From an uncultured Bacilli bacterium (lineage in GTDB: Bacteria; Bacillota_I; Bacilli_A; RF39; UBA660): a stretch of DNA of 7,601 bases. The position numbers and the translations under genes were made by a program. Location of the stretch: positions 1 through 7,601 of the forward strand of contig CANRPB010000069.1 of the NCBI GenBank assembly GCA_947632415.1. Direction: 5' to 3'. The notes beneath the pieces were generated by a model, which saw only the letters and a program-made list of their open reading frames with translations, did not search any database and was not told where the DNA came from. Numbering within the stretch: position 1 is the first letter of the stretch; each line of letters begins with the position of its first letter. Below, piece by piece: positions 1 to 6,443 of this stretch.

Positions 1-19
1 TTTTTTTACTTTTTAAACA

Positions 20-358
20 TTATTGTTTTTTTAAGTTGTCGATTATTTTTTCGATATTTTTTCCATATTCTATTGATTCGTCGAATATAAATTCTAGTTC
101 TGGCATGTGTCTTATGTCAATTCGTTCGCATAGTTTTTTTCTTATGTAACCGCTTGATTCGGTTAAGGCTTGTTGGGTTTCTTTTTTTTTGGTTTCATCT
201 AATACTGTGTAGTATATTTTGGCAAAGCTTAGGTCGTTTGTTACTTTTGCGGCTGTTATTGTAACAAATTTGATATGGGGATTTTTTATTTCGGTTGATA
301 GGATATAACTTATTTCTTTTACCATACTACTGGCTATTCTGTCTATTTTTATGCTCAT
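20..358 (-). CDS. rbfA: Ribosome-binding factor A (30S maturation factor)
   Basis: RbfA binds the 30S subunit and helps late 16S rRNA 5'-end processing and cold adaptation in the cytoplasm. The 112-residue product has the usual size of this small KH-like (type II) family. It opens with IDRIASSMVKEISYIL and carries the C-terminal family signature around residues 81-99 (IRHMPELEFIFDESIEYG), with the conserved pattern R-x-x-P-x-L-x-F-x-x-D-x-S-x-x-x-G. I chose the ATG at 356-358. A GTG at 365-367 is also in frame, but it lies inside the Shine-Dalgarno sequence GAGGTGG (364-370), five bases before the chosen ATG, so it is unlikely to be the start. The gene follows ruvB and probably shares its transcript. 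In many Bacillota rbfA instead sits beside infB and truB, so this placement is unusual. The stop is TAA, and 19 bases remain to the window edge. Confidence 0.93.
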   Translation of the reverse strand: MSIKIDRIASSMVKEISYILSTEIKNPHIKFVTITAAKVTNDLSFAKIYYTVLDETKKKETQQALTESSGYIRKKLCERIDIRHMPELEFIFDESIEYGKNIEKIIDNLKKQ

Positions 359-363
359 TTTAA

Positions 364-370
364 CCACCTC
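364..370 (-). promoter_or_regulatory. Shine-Dalgarno of rbfA, deciding its start
   Basis: On the minus strand this reads GAGGTGG, a near-perfect complement of the 16S rRNA tail, five bases upstream of the ATG at 358. It overlaps an in-frame GTG (365-367) and therefore argues against that upstream start. Confidence 0.75.
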
Positions 371-395
371 ATGTTAAGTATATCATTTATTGTTG

Positions 396-1397
396 TTAAT
401 GTAAATTATTTATTTCTATTCCAAGGTGGTCGTAGGCTTTTTTAGTTACAATACGGCCACGACTGGTTCTTTTTAATAGTCCTTTTTGTAATAGGTATGG
501 TTCGTAGACGTCTTCAATGGTGGTTTGTTCTTCACCGATTGATGCGGCTAGTGCTTCTATGCCGACGGGTCCGCCATTAAATTTATCGATAATTGATCTT
601 AGTAGGTTATAGTCGGTTTGATCTAGTCCAAGGGAGTCTACTTTTAGTTTGTCTAGTGCCATTTTGGTTATGTCGATGTCGATGGTTCCATTTCCTAATA
701 CTAGGGCATAGTCTCTTACTCTTTTGAATAGACGATTGGCGATTCTTGGTGTTCCACGACTACGGCGCGCTAATTCTTGGGCGGCTGGTTCGTCTATGGG
801 ACAGTTTAAGACGGTGCTTGTTCTTTTTACTATTTGGGTTAGTTCTTCTTCTGTGTAGTAGTTTAATTTGGATATAATACCAAAACGGTCGCGTAGTGGT
901 CCGGTTAGATCGCCTGCACGGGTTGTTGCTCCGACTAGGGTAAATGGTGGTAGGTCTATTTTTATGTTGCGACTTGATGATTCTGTTCCAACTATTATTT
1001 CTAGGGTAAAGTCTTCCATGGCTGAGTATAGTATTTCTTCTATAAATCTAGGAATTCTGTGTATTTCGTCTATAAATAGAACATCGCCTGGTTCTAGACT
1101 TGATAGGATGGCGGCTAAATCGCCACTTTTTTCGATGGCTGGTCCGCTGGTTGTTTTTATGTTTGATCCTAGTTCATTGGCAATTATGTAGGAAAGTGTT
1201 GTTTTTCCGAGGCCGGGAGGGCCATATAATAAAACGTGGTCTAAGGCTTCGTCGCGCATTTTGGCTGCTTTGATGAATATGTTTAGGTTTTCTTTTATTT
1301 CGGTTTGTCCTACGTATTCGTCGATGTTTGTGGGTCTGATGCTGTTTTCAAAGGAATCTTCTTTGGTTTCGTTTGTATTAAATATTCTTTCTTGCAT
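396..1397 (-). CDS. ruvB: Holliday junction branch-migration ATPase RuvB
   Basis: RuvB is the hexameric AAA+ motor that, with RuvA, drives branch migration of Holliday junctions in recombinational repair. The 333-residue product is full length. Visible motifs are Walker A GPPGLGKTT (residues 59-67), Walker B VLFIDEIH (106-113), sensor 1 GATTR (156-160), the arginine-finger segment GPLRDRFG (166-173) and sensor 2 GTPRIANRL (215-223). The C-terminal winged helix (about 260-320) contains GPVGIEALAASIGEE. The segment after Walker B reads HRIPRFIEEILYSAMEDF, where most homologues have an HRL-x-x-x-VEE version, so it is slightly divergent but intact. The ATG at 1397 is preceded by AAAGGAGA, a good ribosome-binding site. 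It lies 31 bases after the ruvA stop, and rbfA follows closely, consistent with one operon. Confidence 0.97.
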   Translation of the reverse strand: MQERIFNTNETKEDSFENSIRPTNIDEYVGQTEIKENLNIFIKAAKMRDEALDHVLLYGPPGLGKTTLSYIIANELGSNIKTTSGPAIEKSGDLAAILSSLEPGDVLFIDEIHRIPRFIEEILYSAMEDFTLEIIVGTESSSRNIKIDLPPFTLVGATTRAGDLTGPLRDRFGIISKLNYYTEEELTQIVKRTSTVLNCPIDEPAAQELARRSRGTPRIANRLFKRVRDYALVLGNGTIDIDITKMALDKLKVDSLGLDQTDYNLLRSIIDKFNGGPVGIEALAASIGEEQTTIEDVYEPYLLQKGLLKRTSRGRIVTKKAYDHLGIEINNLH

Positions 1398-1428
1398 TGG
1401 TTTTCTCCTTTATTTTTTTTAATTATTT

Positions 1429-1983
1429 TTATTTCATTAATAGTTTTAGTGCTTCTTTTACTTGTAGTTCAAGGGGATTTCCTTTATTGACTTGTGGTAA
1501 AACTTTATTGATGTCTTGGTTTTTATATCCTAGTGCTTTTAGTGTTTCGATTAATTCGGTGTTGTCGATGTTTTCTGTCAAGTCAATGTTAGTTGTTATT
1601 TTTCCTTTTAGGTCAAGGATTATTTGTTTGGCTACTTTTTCTCCTATTTTGGGAAATTTTTTTAGGTATAAGATATTTTCTCTTTCGATTGCGTCTATTA
1701 TTCCTTCTATGGATCCGGTTGCTAAAATGGGTAGGGCCATTTTACAGCCAAGTCCTTTGACGTTGATTAGCTTTAAAAAGAGTTCTTTTTCTTTTTTTTC
1801 TTTGAATCCATAGAGGCTTATTTCGTCTTCTCTTACGTATTGGTATATGTATATTTTGTATTGTTCGTTGATATTAAATTTGTAGGGATTGGCTGTGTAT
1901 ATTTGATATCCTATGCCATTATTTTCTATTGTTATATAGTTACTTTCTATTTCTGTTATTTTTCCTTCTATATATGAATACAT
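1429..1983 (-). CDS. ruvA: Holliday junction DNA-binding protein RuvA
   Basis: RuvA forms the tetramer that clamps the four-way junction and loads RuvB. The 184-residue form starting MYSYIEGKI matches the typical family N-terminus. Residues 1-62 form the OB-fold domain, ending in REDEISLYGF, with E52 and D53 at the acidic-pin position. Two helix-hairpin-helix motifs follow, near residues 73-85 (INVKGLGCKMAL) and 107-120 (LKKFPKIGEKVAKQ). A short linker leads to the C-terminal RuvB-contacting domain (about 141-184). ATGs at 1995 and 1989 are also in frame. I chose 1983 because a consensus promoter (2000-2029) places the transcription start near 1993, and GGTGAT sits before this codon. It begins the ruvA-ruvB-rbfA unit and may be SOS-regulated. 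Confidence 0.95.
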   Translation of the reverse strand: MYSYIEGKITEIESNYITIENNGIGYQIYTANPYKFNINEQYKIYIYQYVREDEISLYGFKEKKEKELFLKLINVKGLGCKMALPILATGSIEGIIDAIERENILYLKKFPKIGEKVAKQIILDLKGKITTNIDLTENIDNTELIETLKALGYKNQDINKVLPQVNKGNPLELQVKEALKLLMK

Positions 1984-1999
1984 TATCATCACCATTATA

Positions 2000-2029
2000 A
2001 TTATACTTAAACATTTGTTTGTTTGTCAA
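2000..2029 (-). promoter_or_regulatory. Sigma-A-type promoter of ruvA-ruvB-rbfA
   Basis: On the minus strand there is an exact TTGACA (2024-2029), an 18-base spacer and an exact TATAAT (2000-2005). Transcription would start near 1993, leaving only about ten untranslated bases before the ruvA ATG at 1983. It lies just downstream of the terminator of the preceding unit, so it is the natural start of the ruv transcript. Confidence 0.8.
2008..2021 (-). promoter_or_regulatory. Candidate LexA/DinR (SOS) box in the ruvA promoter
   Basis: The minus strand reads CAAACAAATGTTTA. Against the B. subtilis DinR/LexA consensus CGAACRNRYGTTYC it agrees at 12 of 14 positions, counting the N, and misses the G at position 2 and the final C. 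It is a near-symmetric AAAC-N4-GTTT and sits between the -35 and -10 elements, an ideal place for a repressor. The ruvAB genes belong to the SOS regulon in B. subtilis. The two mismatches and the AT-rich background keep this tentative. Confidence 0.45.
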
Positions 2030-2081
2030 TTGTTATAAAAAAGGAATTGTAAATTAGTATTTTATGTTTTTATATACATAT

Positions 2082-2107
2082 AAAAAGTAGGAATTTATTC
2101 CTACTTT
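2082..2107 (-). terminator. Rho-independent terminator after the dacB-to-membrane-protein unit
   Basis: A perfect 10-bp stem (2084-2093 with 2098-2107) surrounds a 4-base loop. On the minus strand a T-rich tail (TTTTTA) overlaps and follows the stem. It lies 34 bases beyond the stop of the small membrane protein gene and ends that transcript ahead of the ruvA promoter. The plus strand has no comparable T run, so it acts in the minus direction. Confidence 0.88.
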
Positions 2108-2140
2108 AGAAATGTCGTTTATATTTTTTTTGATGAATTT

Positions 2141-2446
2141 TTATTTTTTGTGCATGAATGTTCTTATGGCATAAAATTCAAAAACGATCATTAATATTAC
2201 GTATCCCCAAGTTAAAACTAGGCTAAATTCGTAGTTTGTATATTTGTTGATTACATCTGGTATACAACTGGGAATGTTTTTGTCTAGAAAGGTGTATAAA
2301 CTTCCACTTGTTAGTTTTATTTTTAAGTATGATATTATTCTAAAGAAGATGTCTGTTATGGCAACGGCGTATACGAAACTTGAAAATGTTTTTTTGAATA
2401 GAAATACGAATAGTATAATTACGGCTATTAATATTATTACGTCCAC
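2141..2446 (-). CDS. Small membrane protein of unknown function
   Basis: I do not recognise the family. The 101-residue product is strongly hydrophobic at its N-terminus (about residues 2-18, MDVIILIAVIILFVFLF). A second moderately hydrophobic stretch lies around 20-42, and a further membrane segment around 74-95 (SLVLTWGYVILMIVFEFY). The C-terminus is basic (MHKK). The middle loop (about 43-70) contains the only cysteine. The start codon is GTG at 2444-2446, supported by a strong ribosome-binding site, GAAAAGGAG, seven bases upstream within the last codons of the preceding gene. The stop of that gene lies four bases before this start, so the two proteins are probably translated together and may work together. 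It is the last gene before the terminator at 2082-2107. Confidence 0.75.
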   Translation of the reverse strand: MDVIILIAVIILFVFLFKKTFSSFVYAVAITDIFFRIISYLKIKLTSGSLYTFLDKNIPSCIPDVINKYTNYEFSLVLTWGYVILMIVFEFYAIRTFMHKK

Positions 2447-2450
2447 TATA

Positions 2451-3206
2451 TCACTCCTTTTCTTGTGGTTGGTTGTTTAGATTTATTTTTTCTATGTTGT
2501 TTATGTTGGTTAGGTTAATGGTTATTTTATTTATGTAGTAGTTGTTTATGTTTTGAAGGTTTGTTAGGTCTATTTCTATGGTGTTGATTTGGTTGGTTCC
2601 TGTGATGGTTATTCCGATGCTTTCTTCGGTGTTTATGGTTTCGTTTTTGTATTTTAGCCAAAATTCATTAATTTTAATGTTGTATTTTATGTTATAAGAG
2701 TTGTCTTTATAAATGGTTATGTATTCTTCTTGTGTGTCTTTGATTAAGTTGTATATATTGGATGTATTGAAGTAGTTTATGTCGTTTATTAGTGTGTTTT
2801 CGGTTGGTGTTAGTTCATTATTATTGATGGTGTATAATGCGTTGTCATAAAAGTATGCTTCGGTGTTTTGGTTTATAAGTTGTCCATTGGTTGATTGTGT
2901 TATGGTTAGTTGTTCTATTGAATTTATTGTAATGTTGGCTTCGTATGTGCTGATGTTTTGGAGTTGTTCTTTTATGGCATTGTTGGTTGGTTCTTGGTTT
3001 GATGGCTCTACTTTTATTGGTTCGTTTGGTGTTGTTGTGTCTTTAATTCTTACTATTAATGATAAAATTAGTATAATTATAAACCAAATTGATAGCATGA
3101 TGATGGCGTGTTGTTTGGGGTTATCCCATATTGTTTGGATTTGGTTTTTATACTCATTTAGTTTTTGTATTTTTTTGTTTTTCGTTATTTTTTCTTTTAT
3201 TTTCAT
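2451..3206 (-). CDS. Asn-rich single-pass membrane-anchored protein, unknown function
   Basis: I do not recognise this 251-residue protein. Its first 32 residues are charged and lysine-rich. They are followed by one membrane segment (about 34-52, IIMLSIWFIIILILSLIV) flanked by an Arg-Lys pair, which suggests the N-terminus is inside and about 195 residues lie outside the membrane. The outer part starts with a Pro/Glu/Asn linker (about 59-75). It then runs in alternating hydrophobic and polar stretches that look beta-rich. By hand count 44 residues are Asn and only 3 are Gly, with no Cys. The coding strand is very poor in G. The ATG shares one base with the fmt TAA (TAATG), and no clear Shine-Dalgarno precedes it, so translation probably re-initiates after fmt. 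Its closest partner is the downstream small membrane protein. Confidence 0.78.
   Translation of the reverse strand: MKIKEKITKNKKIQKLNEYKNQIQTIWDNPKQHAIIMLSIWFIIILILSLIVRIKDTTTPNEPIKVEPSNQEPTNNAIKEQLQNISTYEANITINSIEQLTITQSTNGQLINQNTEAYFYDNALYTINNNELTPTENTLINDINYFNTSNIYNLIKDTQEEYITIYKDNSYNIKYNIKINEFWLKYKNETINTEESIGITITGTNQINTIEIDLTNLQNINNYYINKITINLTNINNIEKINLNNQPQEKE
2454..2462 (-). promoter_or_regulatory. Ribosome-binding site for the GTG-started small membrane gene
   Basis: The minus strand reads GAAAAGGAG, encoding the final Glu-Lys-Glu of the upstream protein and doubling as the ribosome-binding site. The spacer to the GTG start at 2446 is TGATATA, seven bases, and includes the upstream stop codon. 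This supports the non-ATG start. Confidence 0.7.
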
Positions 3207-4171
3207 TAACTTAGTATTTTGCCGATAAAGTTTCCTTTATTTAGCATTCCTCTTGCGTAGTCAGTAGCGCTCATTTTCTTTTTTCCTTCTGGTTGAACTG
3301 TTTTTATAATTATTTCTCCATCACTTACTTTTACTCCGAATCCATTTTCGTAAACGTTGGTTATTTCGCCATTTATTTTAGTGGGAAATTGGTTGTTGCT
3401 TTTTTCGCTTTCCCATATTTTTATTATTTTGTTTTCGATTAGGCAGTATGCTCCTGGCCATGAGTTTAGACCTCTTATTTGGTTAAATATTTGTCTTTTG
3501 GTTTTGGAGAAGTCGATTTTTTCGTCTTCTCTTTTGATTATAAATCCGTATGTTACTTCGTTGTTGTCTTGTTTTATTCTTTGGTTGGTTCCATTTATAA
3601 TGGATGGCATTACATCGAGTAGTAGTTCTTTTCCGAGGTTACTTAGTTTATTGTGTAGTGTTTCTGCGGTGTCGTTTTCGGTTATTTCTATTTCTTTTTG
3701 ACTGATGATGTCGCCTTCGTCCATTTTTTCATTCATGTACATGATGGTTATTCCTGTTTTGGTGTATCCTTCTATTATTGCTCGATGTATTGGGGCTCCT
3801 CCTCTTAGTTTTGGTAGAAGTGAGGCATGGACATTGATGCATCCTAGTCTTGGTAGGTCTAGTATTTCTTTTGGTAATATTTTTCCGTATGCGCATGTTA
3901 TAATTAGATCGGGTTCCATGTCTTTTAGTGTTTCGTATTCTTCTTTGATTTTGGTTGGTTGCAATACTAGAATGGTATTTTCTATTCCTACTTGTTTTAC
4001 TGGGGAATAGATTATTTTTTGGTCGCGTCCTATTTTTTTATCTGGTTGGGTTATTATGGCGCGTATTTTATAGTTTTCGATTAGTCCTTTTAGTACATTG
4101 GCGCTGAAGTCTGGTGTTCCCATAAATATTATTTTTAGTTCTTTTTCAATGTTTATGTCTTCTAAATTCAT
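3206..4171 (-). CDS. fmt: Methionyl-tRNA formyltransferase
   Basis: Fmt transfers a formyl group from 10-formyltetrahydrofolate to initiator Met-tRNA, giving fMet-tRNA for translation initiation. The 321-residue product has the usual length and two-domain plan. The N-terminal Rossmann-like catalytic domain begins KIIFMGTPDFSANVL (residues 13-27). The folate and catalytic region reads CINVHASLLPKLRGGAPIHRA (111-131), with N113 and H115, and the catalytic Asp is D154 in MDEGDIISQ. The tRNA-binding OB-like C-terminal domain covers about 215-321 and includes IRGLNSWPGAYC. About eleven residues precede the usual family start, but no alternative start codon lies nearer, and CGGTGAT supplies a ribosome-binding site for the ATG at 4171. 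It follows spmB by 57 bases with no clear terminator between, and its stop overlaps the next start. Confidence 0.96.
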   Translation of the reverse strand: MNLEDINIEKELKIIFMGTPDFSANVLKGLIENYKIRAIITQPDKKIGRDQKIIYSPVKQVGIENTILVLQPTKIKEEYETLKDMEPDLIITCAYGKILPKEILDLPRLGCINVHASLLPKLRGGAPIHRAIIEGYTKTGITIMYMNEKMDEGDIISQKEIEITENDTAETLHNKLSNLGKELLLDVMPSIINGTNQRIKQDNNEVTYGFIIKREDEKIDFSKTKRQIFNQIRGLNSWPGAYCLIENKIIKIWESEKSNNQFPTKINGEITNVYENGFGVKVSDGEIIIKTVQPEGKKKMSATDYARGMLNKGNFIGKILS

Positions 4172-4228
4172 TTTATTATCACCGTAATAATTTTAACATA
4201 TATTTGTTTTTTTTACTAGATGATTTTG

Positions 4229-4747
4229 TTAAAACATTATTTTGGTTATGATGAGGGCTGATATAATTCCTATTAAATCGGCTAGTAGTCCTACTTTTAG
4301 GGCGTATTTGGTTTGTTTTATTCCGATACTTCCGAAGTATAGTGTTAGAATATAAAGGGTGGTGTCGGTTGAGCCTTGGATGACTGAGGCCATTTGGCTT
4401 ATTATGTTGTCGGCTCCGTGGGTTTCGATGATGTTGTTTAAAAGGGCTATGCCTGATGAGCCTGATATGGGTCGCATTAGGGCGAGTGGGATTATTTCTG
4501 ATGGTATTTGGATTAGGTTTAGGATTGGTTTGATTAGATTTAGTATAAATTGTAAAATTCCGCTTTTTACGAAGATGTTTATTCCTAAAATCATGGCTAG
4601 TAATGTGGGGAATAGTTTTATGGTCATGTCAAATGATTCTTTGGCTCCTGTTGTAAATGTTTCGTATACATTTACTTTTTTCTTTACACCGTATATTATG
4701 ATTATTAGTACGATTAGTGGTAGTATAAGGTTGGATATTATTTGCAT
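4229..4747 (-). CDS. spmB: Spore maturation protein B (membrane protein)
   Basis: SpmB acts with SpmA in spore core dehydration and heat resistance during sporulation; the biochemical activity is not settled. The 172-residue product is a multi-pass membrane protein of the nucleoside-recognition (Gate) type. Visible conserved pieces are VYETFTTGAKESF (residues 27-39), LMRPISGSSG (90-99) and GSTDTTLYI (125-133) followed by YFGSIGIK. Hydrophobic segments lie near 3-20, 44-60, 64-90 and 153-170. I chose the ATG at 4747. Longer forms starting as far up as 4825 would lie inside spmA and add a charged, non-conserved stretch. AAAGGAAA precedes this ATG at a good distance. The start overlaps the spmA end by 10 bases. 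Confidence 0.92.
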   Translation of the reverse strand: MQIISNLILPLIVLIIIIYGVKKKVNVYETFTTGAKESFDMTIKLFPTLLAMILGINIFVKSGILQFILNLIKPILNLIQIPSEIIPLALMRPISGSSGIALLNNIIETHGADNIISQMASVIQGSTDTTLYILTLYFGSIGIKQTKYALKVGLLADLIGIISALIITKIMF

Positions 4748-5328
4748 TTTTTCATTTCCTTTCGAGCGTATATTCTGTCTATTATGAGTCCACCGATGGT
4801 TGATGATAGTGACGCTATGAAACATGGTAGGACTATTTCGGTGGGGTTGGAACTATTGTACATCATTTTTATGGATATAATGGTAGTGGGTATTAGTGTT
4901 AGTCCGGTTGTATTTAGAACTAGGAAGGTTATCATGCTTCTTGTTGCTTGGTTTTTGTTTTTGTTTAATTCTTGTAGTGATTTCATGGCTTTTAGTCCTA
5001 TTGGAGTTGCGGCGTTTCCTAGTCCAAACATGTTTATGACGACGTTTGATGTTATTAGACTTATTGATTCGTGGTTTTTTGGTATTTCTGGAAATATTTT
5101 GGTCATGATTGGGGATAGAATGGTGGAGATTTTTTTTAATAAGCCTGATGTTTGGGCTATTTTCATTATTCCTAGCCATAGGGCCATTACTGGAAATATT
5201 TTGGTTATCATGGTTAGACTTGTTTCACTGCTTTTTATTATTTCGGTACTGATTGTTTCAATGTTTCCTGATATTATACTGTAGGTTATTCCTATTATGA
5301 TAAAACTTGCCCATATTTTATTTATCAT
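4738..5328 (-). CDS. spmA: Spore maturation protein A (membrane protein)
   Basis: SpmA is the partner of SpmB in spore maturation and is needed for proper core dehydration in B. subtilis. The 196-residue product is a multi-pass membrane protein. It has the family signature NMFGLGNAATPIGLKAM (residues 99-115), preceded by LITSNVVI, and the later conserved block LVLNTTGLTLIPTTIISIK (136-154). An early hydrophobic segment lies at about 5-20, and another near 43-57 (KIFPVMALWLGIMKI). The ATG at 5328 overlaps the dacB stop as ATGA. There is no strong Shine-Dalgarno, so translational coupling to dacB is likely. The order dacB-spmA-spmB matches the operon known in B. subtilis, where it is transcribed by the mother-cell sigma factor SigE. 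Confidence 0.94.
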   Translation of the reverse strand: MINKIWASFIIIGITYSIISGNIETISTEIIKSSETSLTMITKIFPVMALWLGIMKIAQTSGLLKKISTILSPIMTKIFPEIPKNHESISLITSNVVINMFGLGNAATPIGLKAMKSLQELNKNKNQATRSMITFLVLNTTGLTLIPTTIISIKMMYNSSNPTEIVLPCFIASLSSTIGGLIIDRIYARKEMKKCK

Positions 5329-6392
5329 AGATTTTTAAACCATTCCTTTATTTTTTGAATTAGTGTTTTGGTTTGTTGTTCTTTTTTTCTTGAGTATATT
5401 GGTTCTTGGTGAATTATTTTGTCTCCTAGGTATATTTCGATGCATCCTGCGTTGTTGTCAGTTGGTTTTTCTTCTAGTTTATATTTTATTAGAATGTTTT
5501 TTGTTTCTTGTTCTAGGAGGGCGTAGTTGTAGTCGTTTTCGATGTATAGTTCTGTTTCTGGGTTTTCGTCTGGTATTGATATTACGCCTTTTTTCAATAG
5601 TTGATAGTTTGTGTAGTTGGTGAAGCCATATTCAAATAGGTTTTTATGGTCTTCAAAGTCGTTTCCGTCGTTTAGTGTTACTACGGCTAGGTTTAGGTTG
5701 TCTTTGGTGGCGGTTGTTACTAGTGTTCTTCTGGCGATTTGTGTGAATCCTGTTTTTCCTCCGGTTGTGTATTTATATGAGAATAGTAATTTGTTTTTGT
5801 TTGTCCATGAATATATGTTCATGTCTGTTTCAACTTTGTGTTTTTTTGTTCCTGTTATTTTTTTAAATTCTTCGTTTTTTATGGCGTAACTTATTAGTAA
5901 TGACATGTCGTATGCGGTTGATAGATTTCCTTTTTCTTCGTCTAGGCCACTTGGATTGTTGAATATTGTGTTTTTCATTCCTAGTTGTTGGGCTTTTTGA
6001 TTCATCATTTCTACGAAGTTTTCTACACTTCCTCCTACGTATTTGGCGATTGCTAATGCGGCGTCGTTTCCGCTTCTTAGCATTAGTCCATATATTAGGT
6101 CTTCGAGGCGCATGTGTTCGTTTTGTTTTATGTATATTCCTGATCCGTAGGCATCGGTTATTTCTTCTCCAATTTCTACTGTTTCTTCTAGTTTGTTTGA
6201 TTCTATGGCAACTATCGCTGTCATTATTTTGGAAATGGAGGCAATACTTCTTTGATTGTGGATGTCTTTTGAGTATAGTATTCTTCCTGAGTCTGTGTCT
6301 ACAAGTATGGCTGAGGTTGCGCTTGTTTCTATGGCTTTAATGCTTATTGGTATTAATAAAATCATAATACTTATAATTATTATTTTTTTCAT
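5325..6392 (-). CDS. dacB: Sporulation-type D-alanyl-D-alanine carboxypeptidase (PBP5*-like)
   Basis: This is a low-molecular-weight penicillin-binding protein that removes the terminal D-Ala of peptidoglycan stem peptides and so limits cross-linking, probably in the spore cortex. The 355-residue product starts with a signal peptide (about 1-20, lysines then IIIISIMILLIPISI). It has all three active-site motifs: S-x-x-K as SISK (52-55, nucleophile S52), SGN (107-109) and KTG (213-215). A C-terminal beta domain follows (about 255-330), then a basic, amphipathic tail ending IKEWFKNL that may touch the membrane. The block YGLMLRSGNDAA and the adjacency to spmA-spmB fit B. subtilis DacB; dacF is the alternative name. 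The ATG at 6392 has AGGTGA five to six bases upstream. I found no convincing promoter in the 22 bases up to the upstream terminator or in the end of the preceding gene. Confidence 0.93.
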   Translation of the reverse strand: MKKIIIISIMILLIPISIKAIETSATSAILVDTDSGRILYSKDIHNQRSIASISKIMTAIVAIESNKLEETVEIGEEITDAYGSGIYIKQNEHMRLEDLIYGLMLRSGNDAALAIAKYVGGSVENFVEMMNQKAQQLGMKNTIFNNPSGLDEEKGNLSTAYDMSLLISYAIKNEEFKKITGTKKHKVETDMNIYSWTNKNKLLFSYKYTTGGKTGFTQIARRTLVTTATKDNLNLAVVTLNDGNDFEDHKNLFEYGFTNYTNYQLLKKGVISIPDENPETELYIENDYNYALLEQETKNILIKYKLEEKPTDNNAGCIEIYLGDKIIHQEPIYSRKKEQQTKTLIQKIKEWFKNL

Positions 6393-6415
6393 ATTGTCAC
6401 CTGTTTAAATGTATG

Positions 6416-6438
6416 AAAAAAAGGACTTGTTTAGTCCT
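6416..6438 (-). terminator. Rho-independent terminator after the pilin-like gene
   Basis: A perfect 6-bp stem (6422-6427 with 6433-6438, AGGACT/AGTCCT) encloses a 5-base loop. On the minus strand it is followed by a run of six T. It begins 6 bases after the stop codon of the pilin-like gene and separates it from dacB. Because it lies about 40 bases past the GC-rich variable-like segment, a second role as the hairpin found downstream of DGR variable regions cannot be excluded. Confidence 0.88.
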
Positions 6439-6443
6439 ATATA

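Noticed and set aside
868..1191. Plus-strand frame opposite the ruvB ATPase core
   Set aside because: It is antisense to the Walker and sensor motifs of ruvB, and its conservation is explained by ruvB.
1397..1813. Plus-strand frame opposite ruvA (138 codons)
   Set aside because: It is a shadow of ruvA, Phe/Ser/Leu-rich as expected from reading poly-T-rich antisense, with no start signals.
1984..1995. ATG codons at 1995 and 1989 as the ruvA start
   Set aside because: The promoter places the transcription start near 1993, and the family begins at MYSYIxGKI. Not fully excluded, since a leaderless start at 1995 is conceivable.
4190..4232. TAAAAT and TTAACA elements as an fmt promoter
   Set aside because: The spacing between them does not fit a sigma-A promoter (well over 20 bases), so they are probably chance in AT-rich sequence.
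4748..4825. N-terminal extension of spmB to an upstream ATG at 4825
   Set aside because: The extra 26 residues (HRWTHNRQ and similar) are unlike SpmB and lie wholly inside spmA. The ATG at 4747 has AAAGGAAA in place.
4742..5284. Long plus-strand reading frame opposite spmA, with hydrophobic stretches
   Set aside because: It is the antisense of a clear spmA gene in T-rich DNA. It has no ribosome-binding site and its composition mirrors the real gene.
1..6440. A DGR template repeat or reverse transcriptase within the window
   Set aside because: No second copy of the GC-rich VR-like string is visible, and every gene here is assigned or too small. If they exist they lie outside.
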